NCBI GenBank assembly: GCA_003611805.1
Contig: RAYM01000005.1
Location: 47,679-111,678 of the forward strand
DNA length: 64,000 bases
Direction of reading: 5' to 3'
From: a bacterium 1xD42-87
GTDB lineage: Bacteria > Bacillota > Clostridia > Lachnospirales > Lachnospiraceae
The notes beneath the pieces were generated by a model, which was given only the letters and a program-made list of their open reading frames with translations, searched no databases and was not told the DNA's origin. Positions within the stretch are counted from its first letter, which is position 1; each line of letters opens with the position of its first letter. The position numbers and the translations under genes were made by a program. Positions 1 to 7,220 of the stretch are shown piece after piece.

Positions 1-69
1 CTCTTCTTCTATAAAAATATCTAAAAGTTCACACTTTCCAGTCTCAACAATTTCATTCTTCTCTGCCAT
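1..69 (-). CDS. Partial CDS, N-terminus only, unknown function
   Basis: An ATG at 69 opens a frame that stays open to the left edge (23 codons, beginning MAEKNEIVETGK). A GAGGG ribosome-binding-like sequence lies about 10 bases upstream and an AT-rich stretch containing TATGAT (about 120-135) could be its promoter. It lies beyond the terminator of the recombinase operon, so it is a separate unit, either host DNA or further element DNA. Too little is visible to assign a family. Confidence 0.4.
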   Translation of the reverse strand, partial: MAEKNEIVETGKCELLDIFIEEE

Positions 70-149
70 ACTATTCAATGCCCTCACTTCTATTTCGTAT
101 GCTTCACATACGCAAATTTAATCATATCATATTTATCGTCAGATTCCCA

Positions 150-187
150 CAAGAAAACAAGCCGGAGACCACCAAAGCCTCCGGCTT
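150..187 (-). terminator. Terminator of the recombinase operon
   Basis: On the minus strand a 9-bp perfect stem (AAGCCGGAG/CTCCGGCTT, arms 179-187 and 159-167) with an 11-base loop is followed by GTTTTC. It sits about 50 bases after the stop of the last recombinase gene. Confidence 0.8.
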
Positions 188-236
188 AACAAAAATTTTT
201 CTTCTATATTAAATAGTAAAATCTGTACACTTTTAG

Positions 237-1820
237 CTATCCGGTAACTTTCACCTCGTCCCCCACCTTGAAGGTAAAGCGGATATCGTCCTTTGTGTAG
301 ATGGTGGCATGGTCGAGCAGCGATGTCCAAAGTTCCTCATCAAATTCCCTGCAGAATCCGTCCAGCCTTTGCAGCCCACCGATGAACCGCATATAGGTTT
401 TCCTCTTCCCCTGTCTGTCTGAAATCTCCCCGGATGCCTTTTCGTACCCGTCCCTTGCCGCCTCATACCGGGCGACCAGTTCATTGCGGCGTCTCTGGTA
501 TTCCTCCTGGTCCATGGCTTCAGCTTTGTTTTCCGCCACAATCCTTTTTACCATTTCCGCCACCATCTTCGTCTCAGTCAGAAACCGGCTCTGCTCCACC
601 TCCAGCTCCGTAGTGTCGCATAATGTCCGCATCATCACCTTGGTGTTCGCTATCAGCTCATCCTTTTCCGGGATGACCGCATTGACGGCTCTCACGAAGG
701 CATCCTTTATCTCGTCCTCGGTAAGGTGCGGCGTCCGGCATTTCTTATCGTTTTTAAACTTGCGGTTGCACTGGAAGATTACCCTGCGGTATTTGTCCTG
801 CGAATGCCAAACCTTGGAGCCATACCAGTTCCCGCACTCGGAACACTTTATTTTTGAGGAAAATATGCTCGTGCTGCTGTACCTTGCGTCCATATTCCTG
901 CGCCGCTCCATTTCCTCCTGCACCAGCTCCCATGTTTCGGGAGGGATGATTGCCTCGTGGTTCCCCTCCACATAATACTGCGGTATCTCCCCCTGGTTCT
1001 TCTTCCGCTTTTTGGTGAGGAAGTCCGCCGTGTACTGCTTCTGCAGGAGCGCGTCCCCTTTGTACTTCTCGTTGGTGAGGATGCTCTTGACGGAACTCTG
1101 GTGCCAGGTGTCCTTCCCCGCAGGGCTCTTGATGCCAAGCCCCGTCAGCTTCTTGCCGATGGCATACGGGCTCAGTCCCTGCAGGAAAAGCTGGTATATC
1201 AGCTTTACCGTTTCTGCCTGCTCCGGGTTCACTCTCAGGCTGCCGTCCTCGCCTTTCTCATATCCGAGGAAAGTGCTGTAGGCAAGGCTGCCTTTGCCGT
1301 CCGCAAACTGCTTCCGCTTGCCCCAAGTGGTGTTCTCTGAAATGCTCCTTGACTCCTCCTGCGCAAGGGAACTCATGATGGTGATGAGCAGCTCCCCCTT
1401 GGAATCCAGCGTGTAGATGTTCTCTTTTTCAAAATAAACCTCGATGCCCTTCTCCTTCAGCTTCCTCACCGTTGTTAAGGAATCCACCGTATTCCTTGCG
1501 AACCTGCTGACCGATTTCGTGATGATAAGGTCAATCTTCCCGTCCAGGGCATCCTCAATCATCTGGTTAAAACCGTCACGCTTTTTTGTGTTCGTTGCGG
1601 AGATGCCTTCGTCCGTATACACCCCGGCAAATTCCCAATCCTCCCGGCCGTTTATGTACCGGGTGTAATAATCGACCTGCGCCTCATAGCTTGTCGCCTG
1701 TTCCTCGGAATCCGTGGATACCCTCGCATACCCCGCTGTCTTCCGCTTTTTCGCCGCCGCAATCGACCTGGAGTCAAACCGGTTCAGCGTGGCGGGTATG
1801 GTTGTTACTTTCTTTGCCAT
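237..1820 (-). CDS. Large serine recombinase (site-specific integrase), copy 1
   Basis: 527-aa large serine recombinase. The N-terminal resolvase domain has the catalytic serine in GYARVSTDSEEQ (about residue 36) and the conserved SVSRFARNT segment. It is followed by a Recombinase domain, a zinc-ribbon-like part with CSECG and paired cysteines (about 325-370), and a helical coiled-coil-like C-terminus. Such enzymes catalyse unidirectional attP x attB integration and, with a directionality factor, excision. The start overlaps the 3' end of the neighbouring second recombinase gene by 16 bases, so the two are translationally coupled. It is the last gene of a four-gene operon and is followed by a strong terminator. 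Function in integration of this element is inferred from position at one end. Confidence 0.93.
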   Translation of the reverse strand: MAKKVTTIPATLNRFDSRSIAAAKKRKTAGYARVSTDSEEQATSYEAQVDYYTRYINGREDWEFAGVYTDEGISATNTKKRDGFNQMIEDALDGKIDLIITKSVSRFARNTVDSLTTVRKLKEKGIEVYFEKENIYTLDSKGELLITIMSSLAQEESRSISENTTWGKRKQFADGKGSLAYSTFLGYEKGEDGSLRVNPEQAETVKLIYQLFLQGLSPYAIGKKLTGLGIKSPAGKDTWHQSSVKSILTNEKYKGDALLQKQYTADFLTKKRKKNQGEIPQYYVEGNHEAIIPPETWELVQEEMERRRNMDARYSSTSIFSSKIKCSECGNWYGSKVWHSQDKYRRVIFQCNRKFKNDKKCRTPHLTEDEIKDAFVRAVNAVIPEKDELIANTKVMMRTLCDTTELEVEQSRFLTETKMVAEMVKRIVAENKAEAMDQEEYQRRRNELVARYEAARDGYEKASGEISDRQGKRKTYMRFIGGLQRLDGFCREFDEELWTSLLDHATIYTKDDIRFTFKVGDEVKVTG

Positions 1821-3316
1821 TCGGCCACCTCCCCATCTGTAAAGTGAAATTCAAACCTGTCCCCGTATGCCGTCACGCCCGCAATCTCCTTCACAAAGCG
1901 GGGTTCGTAATCCTCCCGCCCCAGGACTTCCGCCGCTGCCTTTCGGAATTCATCATCCAGCAGCCTGCGGAAGGAACACCCCCGGCACACCCAAACCTTA
2001 TATTTTTCCTTCTGCCCTTTCGGGCCCATCTTCCAGTAATCGCATTCCAGTTTCCTGCCGCAGCACCCGCAGGTGATTTTCTGCGAAAATGCGCTGCGGC
2101 CTCTTTGGTATGCCCGCATGACCTCTCTTGCCTTCCCGCTTTTCATGCGGAACTCAATGCGGTCTGCATTTATGACAATCTGCTCGACTTCCCTCCGGAC
2201 TGCCGCCCCGTCAAAGGCGGCAAACTCCAGTGCCTTGGTCGCCGCCTGTTCCAGCTCTGTTTCATAGATAGGCCGAAGCCCACATTCCGCTTTCCCCTTG
2301 CGCTCCCTGGTATTGCAGTTCCATTTCTTGCCATACTTCGTAGTGCGCCTACTCACTGAGTGGCCGCACTCCCCGCATTTCACCAGTCCGGAAAAAGCCG
2401 TGAGCGTGGGGTTTTTATTGGCGGCGGCATCTGCCCGCTGCTCCCGTATGAGCTTCGCCTTTTCAAAATCCCCCTGCGGGATGAGCGGCTCGAACATACC
2501 CTCCACCATGTACATGGGCAGCTCGCCCTTATTCCTTTTCCTCGTATGCCCCTCGGAAATAAAATTCTTCTGCAGGAGCATGGAGCCCGTGTAGGACGGG
2601 TTCGTGAGGATGAACTTGATGGTGGAGTCGTCCATCGGGACGCCTTTCTGCCCTGTGACACCCCTCTTTGAAAGTTCCTTTGCAATCCCATAGGCAGATG
2701 CACCAGAAAGATACTTTGCAAATATCTCCTTTACAACCTCGCCCTGCTCCGGTATGATCCGGTACATTTCCCCGTCCCATTCATATCCGTATGGTGCTTT
2801 ATGCCCGTTCGGGATGCCCTGTTCAAACCGCTTTCGGATTCCCCACTTCACATTCTCAGAAATGCTGCGCGATTCCTCCTGTGCGAAGGACGCAAGCAGG
2901 GTAAGCAGCAGCTCGCCCTCATCGGAGATGGAGTGGATGTTTTCCCTTTCAAAATAGACATCGATTCCAAGCTCCTTCAGGTGCCTCGTCACCGTCAGCG
3001 TGTCCACGGTATCCCTTGCAAAACGGCTGACGGACTTTACCAGCACCATGTCAATCTTCCCGGCATCGCAGTCTGCAAGCAGCCTGTTGAAGTCGTCGCG
3101 GTGGCTTGTGTCCCTTCCGCTGATGCCCTCATCCGCATATATGCCCGCAAACTCCCAATCAGGATTTTTTTGTATCAATCCGTTGTAATGGCTGACCTGC
3201 GCGGAAAGGGAATGGAGGAGCATTTCCGTCTCCATCGACACCCTGGCATAAGCCGCCACCCTCTTCCTCTTTTTCAGTTCCGGCAGAACCTGCCCGATTA
3301 CGCTGATTCTCGGCAT
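1805..3316 (-). CDS. Large serine recombinase, copy 2
   Basis: About 503 aa from the ATG at 3316, which has a GGAGGG site a few bases upstream; an earlier in-frame start lacks such a signal. The resolvase domain has AAYARVSMETE with the nucleophilic serine and SVSRFARDT, followed by a Recombinase domain. Two zinc-ribbon-like pairs are visible: CGECG...C...C at about 325-360 and a second CGCCG...CRGC near the C-terminus. It is clearly related to the adjacent copy 1 but diverged throughout, so this is an old pair and not a recent duplication. Whether both act together as a hetero-complex, or one directs excision or another target, cannot be told from sequence. Confidence 0.92.
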   Translation of the reverse strand: MPRISVIGQVLPELKKRKRVAAYARVSMETEMLLHSLSAQVSHYNGLIQKNPDWEFAGIYADEGISGRDTSHRDDFNRLLADCDAGKIDMVLVKSVSRFARDTVDTLTVTRHLKELGIDVYFERENIHSISDEGELLLTLLASFAQEESRSISENVKWGIRKRFEQGIPNGHKAPYGYEWDGEMYRIIPEQGEVVKEIFAKYLSGASAYGIAKELSKRGVTGQKGVPMDDSTIKFILTNPSYTGSMLLQKNFISEGHTRKRNKGELPMYMVEGMFEPLIPQGDFEKAKLIREQRADAAANKNPTLTAFSGLVKCGECGHSVSRRTTKYGKKWNCNTRERKGKAECGLRPIYETELEQAATKALEFAAFDGAAVRREVEQIVINADRIEFRMKSGKAREVMRAYQRGRSAFSQKITCGCCGRKLECDYWKMGPKGQKEKYKVWVCRGCSFRRLLDDEFRKAAAEVLGREDYEPRFVKEIAGVTAYGDRFEFHFTDGEVAEWQRK

Positions 3317-3317
3317 A

Positions 3318-3536
3318 TCATCCCTCCTTGTCAGTGTCACATGATGCCATAGAACCAGCTTTATATCCACTCATTTCGGTCTGTAAACTAACCAAAATCG
3401 GGCGGTATTTATTGCGGAAAATTGTATCAATCTGACCGTACTCATCTGCCGTCATCGCCCCCTGTTCCATAAGGGATTTCGCTATGTTCATGGTGGCGTG
3501 GTACATCTTTTCGTTTCGGAACTGCTCCTCACTCAT
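3318..3536 (-). CDS. Small SHOCT-like protein of the recombinase operon
   Basis: 72 aa starting at MSEEQFRNEK, chosen because this ATG overlaps the stop of the upstream gene by 8 bases; longer frames would run inside that gene. The central part (NIAKSLMEQGAMTADEYGQI followed by FRNKYRP) resembles the SHOCT/short C-terminal oligomerisation pattern of an LxxxGxITxxEFxxxK helix-turn-helix unit. Genes of this kind commonly accompany tandem serine recombinases in clostridial elements. It ends 1 base before the start of recombinase copy 2. Role unknown; an assembly or directionality accessory is possible. Confidence 0.7.
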   Translation of the reverse strand: MSEEQFRNEKMYHATMNIAKSLMEQGAMTADEYGQIDTIFRNKYRPILVSLQTEMSGYKAGSMASCDTDKEG

Positions 3537-3948
3537 CCGCGCCACCCCCGAACCTGTCAGCCACATAACACGCATGGCAGCAATACTTCCTGCCGACATT
3601 GCCGTAAGCCGTGAACGGCTTTTTGCAGTAAGCACACACGAATTCATAATGTGCCTTCCGCTCCACCTGTTCCGGATGACTGTTCCACCACGCATTCCTG
3701 CATTTATCGGAACAGAACCGCTTAACCTTCCGCCCCGGATTCTGTTTTACCTCTGCCCCGCAGCATGGGCAGATGCCTTTACCCCCTTCCACGAACGGTA
3801 CCGCCGTATCTGCCGCCTTGTTTATCCCTTTCCTTCTGCAGAATGATTTCACTGTATTCTCCGAAAGCCCAAGTTCCTGTGCAATCCTCACATATCCGTA
3901 TCCTCCGGCTTTCATTTTCTTTATCCGCTCTTCCTGCCTGTCAGTCAT
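3529..3948 (-). CDS. Sigma-like helix-turn-helix protein with zinc-finger cysteines
   Basis: 139 aa. The N-terminus (about 1-40) is a helix-turn-helix of the sigma region 4 or Helix_turn_helix_23 type (GYGYVRIAQELGLSENTVKS). Three cysteine pairs follow (CPCCGAEV, CSDKC, CAYCKKPF...CCHAC), consistent with two zinc-binding units. It is the first gene of the recombinase operon, with GAGGAGG before the ATG, and downstream of a sequence element also found near 45.85 kb. DNA-binding control of the recombinase genes is inferred. Confidence 0.75.
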   Translation of the reverse strand: MTDRQEERIKKMKAGGYGYVRIAQELGLSENTVKSFCRRKGINKAADTAVPFVEGGKGICPCCGAEVKQNPGRKVKRFCSDKCRNAWWNSHPEQVERKAHYEFVCAYCKKPFTAYGNVGRKYCCHACYVADRFGGGADE

Positions 3949-3960
3949 GGCTGCACCTCC

Positions 3961-3999
3961 TCACTATACGGAGATTTGAGGGCGGTTTTGGATACCTAT
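3961..3999 (-). promoter_or_regulatory. Shared leader element, copy 1
   Basis: Read on the minus strand this is GGTATCCAAAA, six variable bases, then TCAAATCTCCGTATAGTGA, ending next to the ribosome binding site of the zinc-finger regulator. A near-identical element occurs at about 45846-45885. The conservation over two blocks suggests a regulatory or promoter sequence; no protein is assigned. Confidence 0.6.
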
Positions 4000-4016
4000 G
4001 CGCCGAAAAAAATAAG

Positions 4017-4045
4017 TTGCTAATCTACGGATTCAGAGTTAATAT
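4017..4045 (+). promoter_or_regulatory. Promoter for the 4075 gene
   Basis: TTGCTA (4017-4022), 17-base spacer, TAATAT (4040-4045). The block TTCAGAGTTAATATGCA around the -10 is repeated at the promoter near 4961, suggesting a common operator. Confidence 0.65.
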
Positions 4046-4074
4046 GCACCACTAAGGAAAGGAGGAATGCCGCT

Positions 4075-4383
4075 ATGGATAAAGATTCCGTATTGTACCA
4101 ATTGATGGATCTGCGGGTAAATACCATCATGAACAGCATTGTAGGCGCAGATGAGGATTATCAGGAGATCCTCCGCAGGTCAGACGAATACTCCGGCCGG
4201 CTGGAGGCCATGGGGCTGCCAAAAGAGGCCATGCAGCTCATCGACCGGTATGTCAGCGAGCAGAACGCGCTCGGCGCACGGTACGGCGCACTTGCCTACC
4301 TGCTCGGCTTTTCGGACTGTATTGAGCTGTTCCGCAGCCGCATTGACACCCATGCCTGTGCTGAAGCCATACTGAATACATAA
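4075..4383 (+). CDS. Small helical protein, unknown function
   Basis: 102 aa, acidic and predicted helical, with the C-terminal pattern RYGALAYLLGFSDCIELF. It starts after a clean AAAGGAGG site and a recognisable promoter, and ends just before a strong hairpin. It vaguely resembles small phage or element proteins of the DUF6809 type (from memory, unverified). Together with 5015-5272 it is one of only two plus-strand genes in the prophage part, so it is probably expressed in the lysogen, independently of the lytic operons. Confidence 0.7.
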   Translation: MDKDSVLYQLMDLRVNTIMNSIVGADEDYQEILRRSDEYSGRLEAMGLPKEAMQLIDRYVSEQNALGARYGALAYLLGFSDCIELFRSRIDTHACAEAILNT

Positions 4384-4406
4384 ACACCCCTTCAGCATGG
4401 CAAAAT

Positions 4407-4443
4407 AATGCCCGCAGGAGCCTGGCCGGTTTCTGCGGGCATT
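4407..4443. terminator. Hairpin after the 4075 gene
   Basis: Perfect 11-bp arms AATGCCCGCAG / CTGCGGGCATT (4407-4417 and 4433-4443) with a 15-base loop, between two converging genes. There is no T-run, so it may be a weak bidirectional terminator. A hairpin with the same AATGCCC...GGGCATT base lies at 5312-5348. Confidence 0.55.
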
Positions 4444-4460
4444 GCCGTAGCTGTATGTTC

Positions 4461-4847
4461 TCAGGCTTTTCCAAAGCCTGAAAGGAACCCGCGCCCTGCG
4501 GCTTCCATGAATTCCTGTTTTTTCAGTACATAGGAATCCTGCATATCTTTGGGCATACATTTGAATATCTGCTCGTATTCCATTTCCACCATCGGTGTCC
4601 CTTTGGCATAGTCCAGAAGCTGCGAATCCATCCATTCTTCCCACAGATCATCAAATAGCGTCCCGGCATCCAGGAACGTAAATACATTATCGAACCCCCA
4701 TGGTGGCTTGTAATACTGTAATTTCACAAACCCGAACCGCCCTGCGTCCAGCACCACAAGGTCCTCATCCGCAAGCGCCTCCCGGAATGCCTCCGCCACC
4801 TTCCTGCATTTCTCCCGTTCCTCATCTGAAATAAAACTCTCCTGCAT
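4461..4847 (-). CDS. Hypothetical protein
   Basis: About 128 aa from MQESFISDEE, chosen because AAGGAGG precedes that ATG; upstream in-frame codons overlap the site. It contains the segment VVLDAGRFGFVKLQYYKP and an acidic WEEWMD region but no motif I recognise. It converges with the 4075 gene. Location between the endolysin and recombinase modules suggests a lysogen-expressed accessory gene. Confidence 0.6.
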   Translation of the reverse strand: MQESFISDEEREKCRKVAEAFREALADEDLVVLDAGRFGFVKLQYYKPPWGFDNVFTFLDAGTLFDDLWEEWMDSQLLDYAKGTPMVEMEYEQIFKCMPKDMQDSYVLKKQEFMEAAGRGFLSGFGKA

Positions 4848-4960
4848 CCTGCTCCACCTCCTTCCCAGCTCTCGGCATCTCATATATAAGCATAGGTATC
4901 CCCATATAGCAACTGGTTTTTCCTGTTTCAGTCTTTTTCCTCCTGATAGCCGTTTTCCAG

Positions 4961-4989
4961 TTGATAACCATGCGGTTCAGAGTTAATAT
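4961..4989 (+). promoter_or_regulatory. Promoter for the 5015 XRE gene
   Basis: TTGATA (4961-4966), 17-base spacer, TAATAT (4984-4989). It shares the block GGTTCAGAGTTAATATGCA with the promoter at 4017-4045, so both genes are probably co-regulated, perhaps by the XRE protein itself. Confidence 0.65.
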
Positions 4990-5014
4990 GCATCACTACG
5001 GAAAGGAGGACCAT

Positions 5015-5272
5015 ATGGCGAAAGGAAACATATTTACAACGCTGGATGCCGTCCTGACAGGGCAGAAGATTCACAATGCAATAAAGCAGAGCGGCTACAG
5101 CATAAGGGAATTGCAGGAGATGCTCGGCCTGTCCTGCCCGCAGCCCATATACAGATGGATCAAAGGACGCACCCTGCCCTCCATCGACAACCTGTATATG
5201 CTCAGCAGGATATTGGGCGTGCCTATGGAGAACCTACTCGTACCGGGAAACCAGGGAAGAGACTCCAGATAA
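5015..5272 (+). CDS. XRE-family helix-turn-helix regulator
   Basis: About 85 aa from MAKGNIFTTL after GGAAAGGAGGACCAT. The HTH_3 domain covers about residues 15-70 (IRELQEMLGLSCPQPIYRWIKGRTLPSIDNLYMLSRILGVP in two parts: scaffold helix, then recognition helix QPIYRWIKG). The last lines (MENLLVP) match the usual end of Cro/CI-type domains. A DNA-binding regulator, probably of the recombination module or of the pair of identical promoters. Confidence 0.85.
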   Translation: MAKGNIFTTLDAVLTGQKIHNAIKQSGYSIRELQEMLGLSCPQPIYRWIKGRTLPSIDNLYMLSRILGVPMENLLVPGNQGRDSR

Positions 5273-5311
5273 AATACGGGATATGGCACACTGGCAGGAC
5301 GGCAAAAAAAT

Positions 5312-5348
5312 AATGCCCACGGATGCATATATACCATCCGCGGGCATT
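5312..5348. terminator. Hairpin after the XRE gene
   Basis: 14-bp arms with one mismatch (5312-5325 and 5335-5348) between the XRE gene and the convergent endolysin gene. It is close in sequence to the hairpin at 4407-4443. Confidence 0.55.
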
Positions 5349-5355
5349 GCCTCTG

Positions 5356-6702
5356 TCATATCCTCACTGCATGGTCAAGGGATATCCATCCGTCCCGTTT
5401 ATCCTGGTAGGCTTTCAGCAGCCCCCACTTTGACGCCCCTTTTCCATCAGCCTCTTCCACAATCGTAAAATTTCCAACCCCCGTATATCTCCCTGTCTTT
5501 GCATACCCTGTCCCCGGTCCTTTGCGGATATTCAAATCAGGGATTGCCACACGCACCATGTAAGGTGCGGAAAGGGTAAGGCTCTCCATGAACTGCACCT
5601 TCCCCTCATCCATGACAGCTTTCAGGATGGAGAGGATTTTCTCCCCATACTTCTCCCCTGCCGCCCAGCCTTTCCCCTGCGGGTTCTCCTTCTGCCCAAG
5701 CCACTCCACATAAGGTGCGCAGCCCCTTGTGACATAACGGAAACGGGGATCAGTCTTCTCATTCACGAGGGCATCCGTGGATGCATAGGCTTTGAGGTGC
5801 TGCACCTGCGCCCGGATGCCGAGCTGCGGCGTGTCAAAGGACAACCCCGTTTTTCCCCTCTGCGTCACCCCAAGCCCGCAGAAATTATTCTGCGAAAGTG
5901 TGACCGCAGAGCCGGAGAAAGTAAAGTTCCCTGTCTCAAGGCAGGACTGCGCAAAGGCGATATCGCCCCTCACGCCCTCTGCCTCCCCTTCCGCAAGGTA
6001 CAGCGGGATCATATCCAGTACAGACGGGGCCACAGCAGGGTTCTTCGATCTGATATAGGATTTCATCTGCTCCGCTGTTGCCACGGCCTTTCCCATGATC
6101 TCCGTGTACCCGTCCGTGCCGCCCTCATCCATTGCCGCCCTGACCGCTTTACGGAATCCGTCCATGGTATACCCAATGCCAAGCTGCGTCCATAAATGCT
6201 CCGGGTCGCCATGGTTGCTGGCAATGCCCCTCGCACAGCCTTCCCTGTGGCTGATGATGACGCCGTCCGCAAGCGGGTCAAGGCTGTACTTTCCACAGAG
6301 CATGGCGAACAGCTCCACCGCCGTCTCATAAGTCCTTTTCGCCACCGCCTTTGCCGTAGCCGTGTCGGAGCAGGTGAAATTGCTGCCCGATGTGTACTTG
6401 ATACATGCCGGTTCGCACATCTCCATCCCGATATGGGTATTGTTGCCGCTGCCCTTGCTGCCAGAGCCGCAGTGCCACCCCCTGTGGTTCCATGGGAGCG
6501 TCTGGTACACTGTACCGTCGTTCCCATCAATGAACCCATGGACACAGGAACTGTCATGTGACGGACTGTTCCACGAATTGATAAATGCAGATGCCTTTGG
6601 CTGCGGGCAGCCCACAGAGTGGAGCATCAGCCCTTTGACCGTGATCTTCCTCCCTGCCGTATAGCAGGGATTCCTTGTCATAATTGATTCCACCAGTTTC
6701 AT
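5356..6702 (-). CDS. Bifunctional endolysin: N-acetylmuramoyl-L-alanine amidase plus glucosaminidase plus SH3
   Basis: 448 aa. An Amidase_2 domain occupies about 15-190 (zinc ligand candidates in MLHSVG and NHGDPEH). A glucosaminidase domain follows at about 225-360, with the presumed catalytic Glu in QSCLETGNF and the ALxxYATD-like helix AYASTDAL. A bacterial SH3 domain ends it (about 380-448, IPDLNIRKGPGTGY). It would cut both the peptide and glycan parts of peptidoglycan at host lysis. The start ATG overlaps the holin stop by 4 bases, a normal holin-lysin cassette. No signal peptide, so export depends on the holin. Confidence 0.95.
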   Translation of the reverse strand: MKLVESIMTRNPCYTAGRKITVKGLMLHSVGCPQPKASAFINSWNSPSHDSSCVHGFIDGNDGTVYQTLPWNHRGWHCGSGSKGSGNNTHIGMEMCEPACIKYTSGSNFTCSDTATAKAVAKRTYETAVELFAMLCGKYSLDPLADGVIISHREGCARGIASNHGDPEHLWTQLGIGYTMDGFRKAVRAAMDEGGTDGYTEIMGKAVATAEQMKSYIRSKNPAVAPSVLDMIPLYLAEGEAEGVRGDIAFAQSCLETGNFTFSGSAVTLSQNNFCGLGVTQRGKTGLSFDTPQLGIRAQVQHLKAYASTDALVNEKTDPRFRYVTRGCAPYVEWLGQKENPQGKGWAAGEKYGEKILSILKAVMDEGKVQFMESLTLSAPYMVRVAIPDLNIRKGPGTGYAKTGRYTGVGNFTIVEEADGKGASKWGLLKAYQDKRDGWISLDHAVRI

Positions 6703-7124
6703 GATTCTTCATCCCCCTTCCCGTTCTCCGCCCTGTCATGGAGCTGTGCCAGAATGTCCTTCAGCTTTTCCGGGATGGGCAGCCCCAGGTATCCGGCATT
6801 CTCCAGAAGGCTCACGCCCTCATTAGAGATATAGAAAAAGATGACTGCCGTCCGCAGGACGCTCCCCGTGCCGATGACCTGCGCATCAAGGATGTTGGCA
6901 ATCCCCACCAGCAGGAAGACCAGCACCTTCTTTGCGATGCCCCTGAATCCCACCCCGCTGGACAGCTTCCTATCTGCTGCGGCGCACATCACCCCCGTGA
7001 TATAATCCACCACGGCAAAAGCGACCAGCGCATACAGCAGGCCGTCACAGCCGCCGAGGAACCAGCCGAGCCATCCCCCGACGCCTGCAAAAATGAGTTG
7101 GATCGTGTTCCAGAATTCCTTCAT
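6699..7124 (-). CDS. Phage holin (toxin secretion/phage lysis holin family)
   Basis: About 141 aa from MKEFWNTIQL, with AAGGAGG placed before that ATG. Two to three hydrophobic segments are visible: about 10-45 (IFAGVGGWLGWFLGG and LLYALVAFAVVDYITGV) and about 70-85 (VLVFLLVGIANILDA). The VDYITGV and SNEGVSLLENAGYLGLPIP patterns are those of the pfam05105 phage_holin_4 family. It forms membrane lesions that release the endolysin encoded immediately downstream. Confidence 0.92.
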   Translation of the reverse strand: MKEFWNTIQLIFAGVGGWLGWFLGGCDGLLYALVAFAVVDYITGVMCAAADRKLSSGVGFRGIAKKVLVFLLVGIANILDAQVIGTGSVLRTAVIFFYISNEGVSLLENAGYLGLPIPEKLKDILAQLHDRAENGKGDEES

Positions 7125-7160
7125 AGTGAAACCCTCCTTTAATAGATTTTTGTTGTATAG

Positions 7161-7191
7161 AAAAAGCGGCCGCCCGATTCCGGGCAACCGC
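7161..7191 (-). terminator. Terminator between tail fibre and holin genes
   Basis: 11-bp stem with two G-U pairs (arms 7181-7191 and 7166-7176), GAAT loop, then TTTTTC on the minus strand. It should reduce read-through from tail genes into lysis genes unless antitermination operates. Confidence 0.75.
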
Positions 7192-7220
7192 CTGTTCCCA
7201 AAAAAAACATTTAATTGTGT

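Noticed and set aside
237..3370. The two recombinase genes as a recent tandem duplication
   Set aside because: The proteins differ over their whole length, including the catalytic neighbourhood and the zinc-ribbon part, so they are old paralogues.
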